From an uncultured Clostridia bacterium (GTDB lineage: Bacteria; Bacillota; Clostridia; Christensenellales; CASEPJ01), in assembly GCA_949289715.1 (NCBI GenBank), contig CASEPJ010000053.1, positions 1 to 8,294 of the forward strand: a DNA stretch of 8,294 nucleotides, in the 5' to 3' direction. The translations under genes and the position numbers were made by a program. The notes beneath the pieces are model-generated. The model worked only from the letters and a program-made list of their open reading frames with translations. It was not told the DNA's origin and made no database searches. Within the stretch, counting starts at the first letter, position 1; the number at the start of each line of letters is the position of its first letter. Below are positions 6,725-8,294 of the stretch, in pieces.

Positions 6725-7363
6725 TTAATCCTTTTTATATAAAATAAGCAAACCGTCTCCAACATCTAAAAGTTCATTGATATAATTTTTATCGTTTAAA
6801 CGGCAGTCTATAAAGCTTTTCATATTATTTATTATCGTTCTATGCTTTCTTATTTCCTCTTTTATTCCGGAAATGTATCCCGAATACAATATGTTATCGA
6901 AAACCATAATTCCGTTTTTATTTATCAATTTGCTGCAGTATTGGAAAATCGGCATATATTGAGCTTTAGGTCCGTCAATAAAAATGAAGTCGAATTTCCC
7001 CTCCATTAACGGCAAAATTTCCATACAATCGCCCAAATACATTGTAATTCTATCGGAAAGATTAAAATTATTAAAATTATTTTTAGCGCAAAAATAATTA
7101 TTTTCATCAATTTCAATTGTAGTTAATTGAGAGTTTTCATACGCATTTAATAAAATCGTTCCGCTGTAACCTATTGCCGTACCTATTTCCAAAATTTTTT
7201 GCGGTCTTTTCAATGCACATAAAAATGAAAGAATTTTCGCCGTATCCTTTTTCATTATCGGTATATGGTTTTCTTCTGCATAACATTCAATCCCTTTTAA
7301 ATTATCGAATATCGGATCGTTATCCAATTTACCGAGGATGAAACTTCTGTTTTTTTCTTCCAT
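6725..7363 (-). CDS. trmR: tRNA 5-hydroxyuridine O-methyltransferase TrmR
   Basis: A 212-residue SAM-dependent, metal-dependent O-methyltransferase of the COMT/CCoAOMT-like family. Its B. subtilis homologue TrmR (YrrM) methylates 5-hydroxyuridine at tRNA position 34 to 5-methoxyuridine, broadening wobble decoding. EIGTAIGYSG (59-68) is SAM motif I and TIEID (82-86) contains the acidic residue binding the ribose. FIDGPKAQY (128-136) and VFDNILYSG (154-162) supply the expected metal ligands Asp130, Asp156 and Asn157. Length and motifs match the family. It is the first gene of the operon: AGGGAG (7379-7374) lies ten bases before the ATG, and a consensus promoter lies about 80 bases upstream. The gene directly downstream, trhP, makes the hydroxylated substrate, which strongly supports TrmR over a general small-molecule O-methyltransferase. 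Confidence 0.9.
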   Translation of the reverse strand: MEEKNRSFILGKLDNDPIFDNLKGIECYAEENHIPIMKKDTAKILSFLCALKRPQKILEIGTAIGYSGTILLNAYENSQLTTIEIDENNYFCAKNNFNNFNLSDRITMYLGDCMEILPLMEGKFDFIFIDGPKAQYMPIFQYCSKLINKNGIMVFDNILYSGYISGIKEEIRKHRTIINNMKSFIDCRLNDKNYINELLDVGDGLLILYKKD

Positions 7364-7449
7364 TTCAATAAAACTCCCTGAAGAAATTAATGGACAAAAA
7401 TTAAGATTTATAAAAAATTTATTATAAATATTACATTAATATAAGTTTC

Positions 7450-7478
7450 ATTATATAATCAATTTCTTATAAAGTCAA
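7450..7478 (-). promoter_or_regulatory. Sigma-A promoter of the trmR-trhP-GH3-rhodanese operon
   Basis: A -35 TTGACT (7478-7473) and a perfect -10 TATAAT (7455-7450) are spaced by 17 bases. The predicted start near 7443 gives an untranslated leader of about 80 AT-rich bases, in which no structure or operator was seen. The promoter sits downstream of the ffs terminator, so the operon should be transcribed independently of the SRP RNA. Confidence 0.82.
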
Positions 7479-7530
7479 GCAATAATTTATTTTTATAAAT
7501 ATGAATTTTATTATTTTTTAAAAAAATTTA

Positions 7531-7561
7531 CAAAAAAAAGAACAGACAAAAAATCCGTTCT
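7531..7561 (-). terminator. Intrinsic terminator of ffs
   Basis: On the minus strand AGAACGGA (7561-7554) pairs with TCTGTTCT (7546-7539) over eight base pairs including one G-U. The loop is seven bases and a run of eight T follows (7538-7531 on the plus strand as A). It lies a few bases after the closing helix of the SRP RNA. Confidence 0.9.
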
Positions 7562-7569
7562 AAAAATAA

Positions 7570-7835
7570 CTGTGCATCGGCTTCGACAACATATACCGAT
7601 ACGATACTTATACAGGTAACTCCCCTAAAGCTACCTTATGGCGCACACTAAAATCTGCTTAATGCTGCTGTCGTCAAACCCTGACATGGTTCACAGCATA
7701 ATGTCGCATAAGACCTTAAGATCAACATCCCTTATACAAGCCGGCTATCCATATATGAAGCCTCAAACCGACGGTCAACCTCGCTATAGCGGATTTCGAG
7801 TAACAAGGCACCGCTAACTCCCCGTTTAGCACAGT
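7570..7835 (-). ncRNA. ffs: Signal recognition particle RNA, large (Bacillus/Clostridium) type
   Basis: RNA component of the signal recognition particle, binding Ffh and guiding nascent membrane and secreted proteins to FtsY/SecYEG. About 265 bases long. The 5' end GTGCTAAACGGGGAG (from 7832) and the following AGCGGTGCC and ATCCGCTATAGC stretches are the Alu domain typical of Firmicutes SRP RNA. The S domain carries GTGAACCATGTCAGG, then TTTGAC and CAGCAGCATTAAG, the conserved Ffh-binding asymmetric and symmetric loops of helix 8. The two ends close with a six-base-pair helix, CTGTGC (7834-7829) with GCACAG (7575-7570), which sets the boundaries. It is flanked by its own promoter and terminator. 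Exact processed ends are unknown. Confidence 0.93.
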
Positions 7836-7841
7836 GTTTAT

Positions 7842-7869
7842 ATTATAACACAAATTTTAATTTTTGCAA
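7842..7869 (-). promoter_or_regulatory. Promoter of ffs
   Basis: A perfect TATAAT (7847-7842) preceded by TGT gives an extended -10 (TGTTATAAT). TTGCAA (7869-7864) lies 16 bases upstream as the -35. The predicted start is near 7835, just at the closing helix of the SRP RNA. This fits a strong promoter for an abundant stable RNA. Confidence 0.85.
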
Positions 7870-7954
7870 GCGTTTTTTAAGGACGAATTAAAAATGACAT
7901 AATTTTGTAACATCCGACAAAATTCATTGCATATTATGAAAAACGAGGTGAATT

Positions 7955-8294
7955 ATGAAAAAAGAGCTTGTTGAAATTTTTGACAATATAACAAATCGTT
8001 TTGTAGCAACCGATATTACGTTAATAAAGAAAATGTTAAAAGATAACGAAAATCAATTATTTCCGCAAATTAACGTAAAAGCTTTTATCGATTCAACTTC
8101 CAAAGATAACGCCAAACCTTCCATACCCAATTTAAATACTGAATACAAAGCTGAGGAACTTTCATTTTGCATATACAATCAATTATTGGATTTGGAAAAT
8201 TCAATAGATTATTTATGCAGTCTTACAAACAAAAGCTCAGAAATTAATATTTTAAACGAAATAAAAATGAGAACACGAGCCCTCATAGACAATC
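7955..8294 (+). CDS. Hypothetical protein, N-terminal part (runs off right edge)
   Basis: An open frame of 113 codons without stop at the window end, begun by ATG at 7955 with a good ribosome binding site, GAGGTG (7945-7950), four bases upstream. It begins MKKELVEIFDNITNRFV and I do not recognise the family. Residues 1-32 and 63-113 look amphipathic and helix-rich, joined by a Ser/Asn/Pro-containing stretch (47-62). There is no signal peptide or membrane segment in the visible part. It is divergent from ffs. TATTAT (7932-7937) could be its -10 with a very short leader, but no well-spaced -35 was found. Codon use resembles the other genes, which with the ribosome binding site supports a real gene. 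Confidence 0.75.
   Translation, partial: MKKELVEIFDNITNRFVATDITLIKKMLKDNENQLFPQINVKAFIDSTSKDNAKPSIPNLNTEYKAEELSFCIYNQLLDLENSIDYLCSLTNKSSEINILNEIKMRTRALIDN

Noticed and set aside
6724..6765. A 14-codon longer start for trhP at 6765, overlapping trmR by 41 bases
   Set aside because: The extra residues (MLETVCLFYIKRIN) lie in trmR coding sequence in another frame. There is a clear AAGGA just before the ATG at 6723, and family similarity begins after that Met.
7570..7835. tmRNA (ssrA) as the identity of the structured RNA
   Set aside because: There is no tRNA-Ala-like 3' end, no CCA-type terminus and no tag reading frame, whereas the SRP Alu-domain start and the helix 8 motifs are clear.
1..8294. 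CRISPR array, insertion sequence, prophage, tRNA gene or defence system
   Set aside because: No direct-repeat array, transposase, terminal inverted repeat, tRNA cloverleaf or defence-gene motif was seen on either strand.

Overview
The window is AT-rich, with AAA/TTA-rich codon use. Several signs point to a low-GC Gram-positive (Firmicutes/Clostridia-like) bacterium: a T-box riboswitch in front of thrS, a Bacillus/Clostridium-type large SRP RNA with an Alu domain, consensus sigma-A promoters, AGGAGG-type ribosome binding sites, and a trmR-trhP tRNA-modification pair arranged as in Bacillus subtilis. A gut or other plant-polymer-rich habitat is plausible from the GH3 enzyme with a CBM6-like insert, but this is inference.

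Layout. Positions 1-271 hold the first 90 codons of thrS on the minus strand, leaving the window on the left. Its 5' leader (about 307-506) is a complete threonine T-box: a TTGACA-17-TAAAAT promoter, Stem I with an apparent ACC specifier, the T-box sequence and an intrinsic terminator. Divergent from it, 604-1767 (+) encodes a THUMP-type RNA methyltransferase of the YpsC/RlmL family. It has no visible ribosome binding site and a -10-like element placed so that the mRNA may be leaderless. This gene converges on, and overlaps by 34 bp, the last gene of a minus-strand operon.

The operon reads right to left from a consensus promoter at 7450-7478: trmR (7363-6725), trhP (6723-5491), a 925-residue GH3 glycosidase with a CBM6-like insert (5478-2701), and an unusual protein with a propeller-like N-terminal part and a rhodanese C-terminal domain (2699-1734). 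Spacings of 1, 12 and 1 bases make co-transcription and translational coupling very likely. TrhP and TrmR act in sequence on U34 of tRNA (hydroxylation, then methylation to 5-methoxyuridine). The GH3 enzyme and the rhodanese fusion have no obvious role in that pathway.

Upstream of the operon promoter lies ffs, the SRP RNA gene (7835-7570, minus), with its own promoter and terminator. Divergent from ffs, an unrecognised gene starts at 7955 (+) and runs off the right end.

Most of the window is housekeeping translation and secretion machinery. The least explained element is the propeller-rhodanese protein and its position behind a glycosidase in a tRNA-modification operon. No mobile element, CRISPR array, tRNA gene or phage gene was seen.
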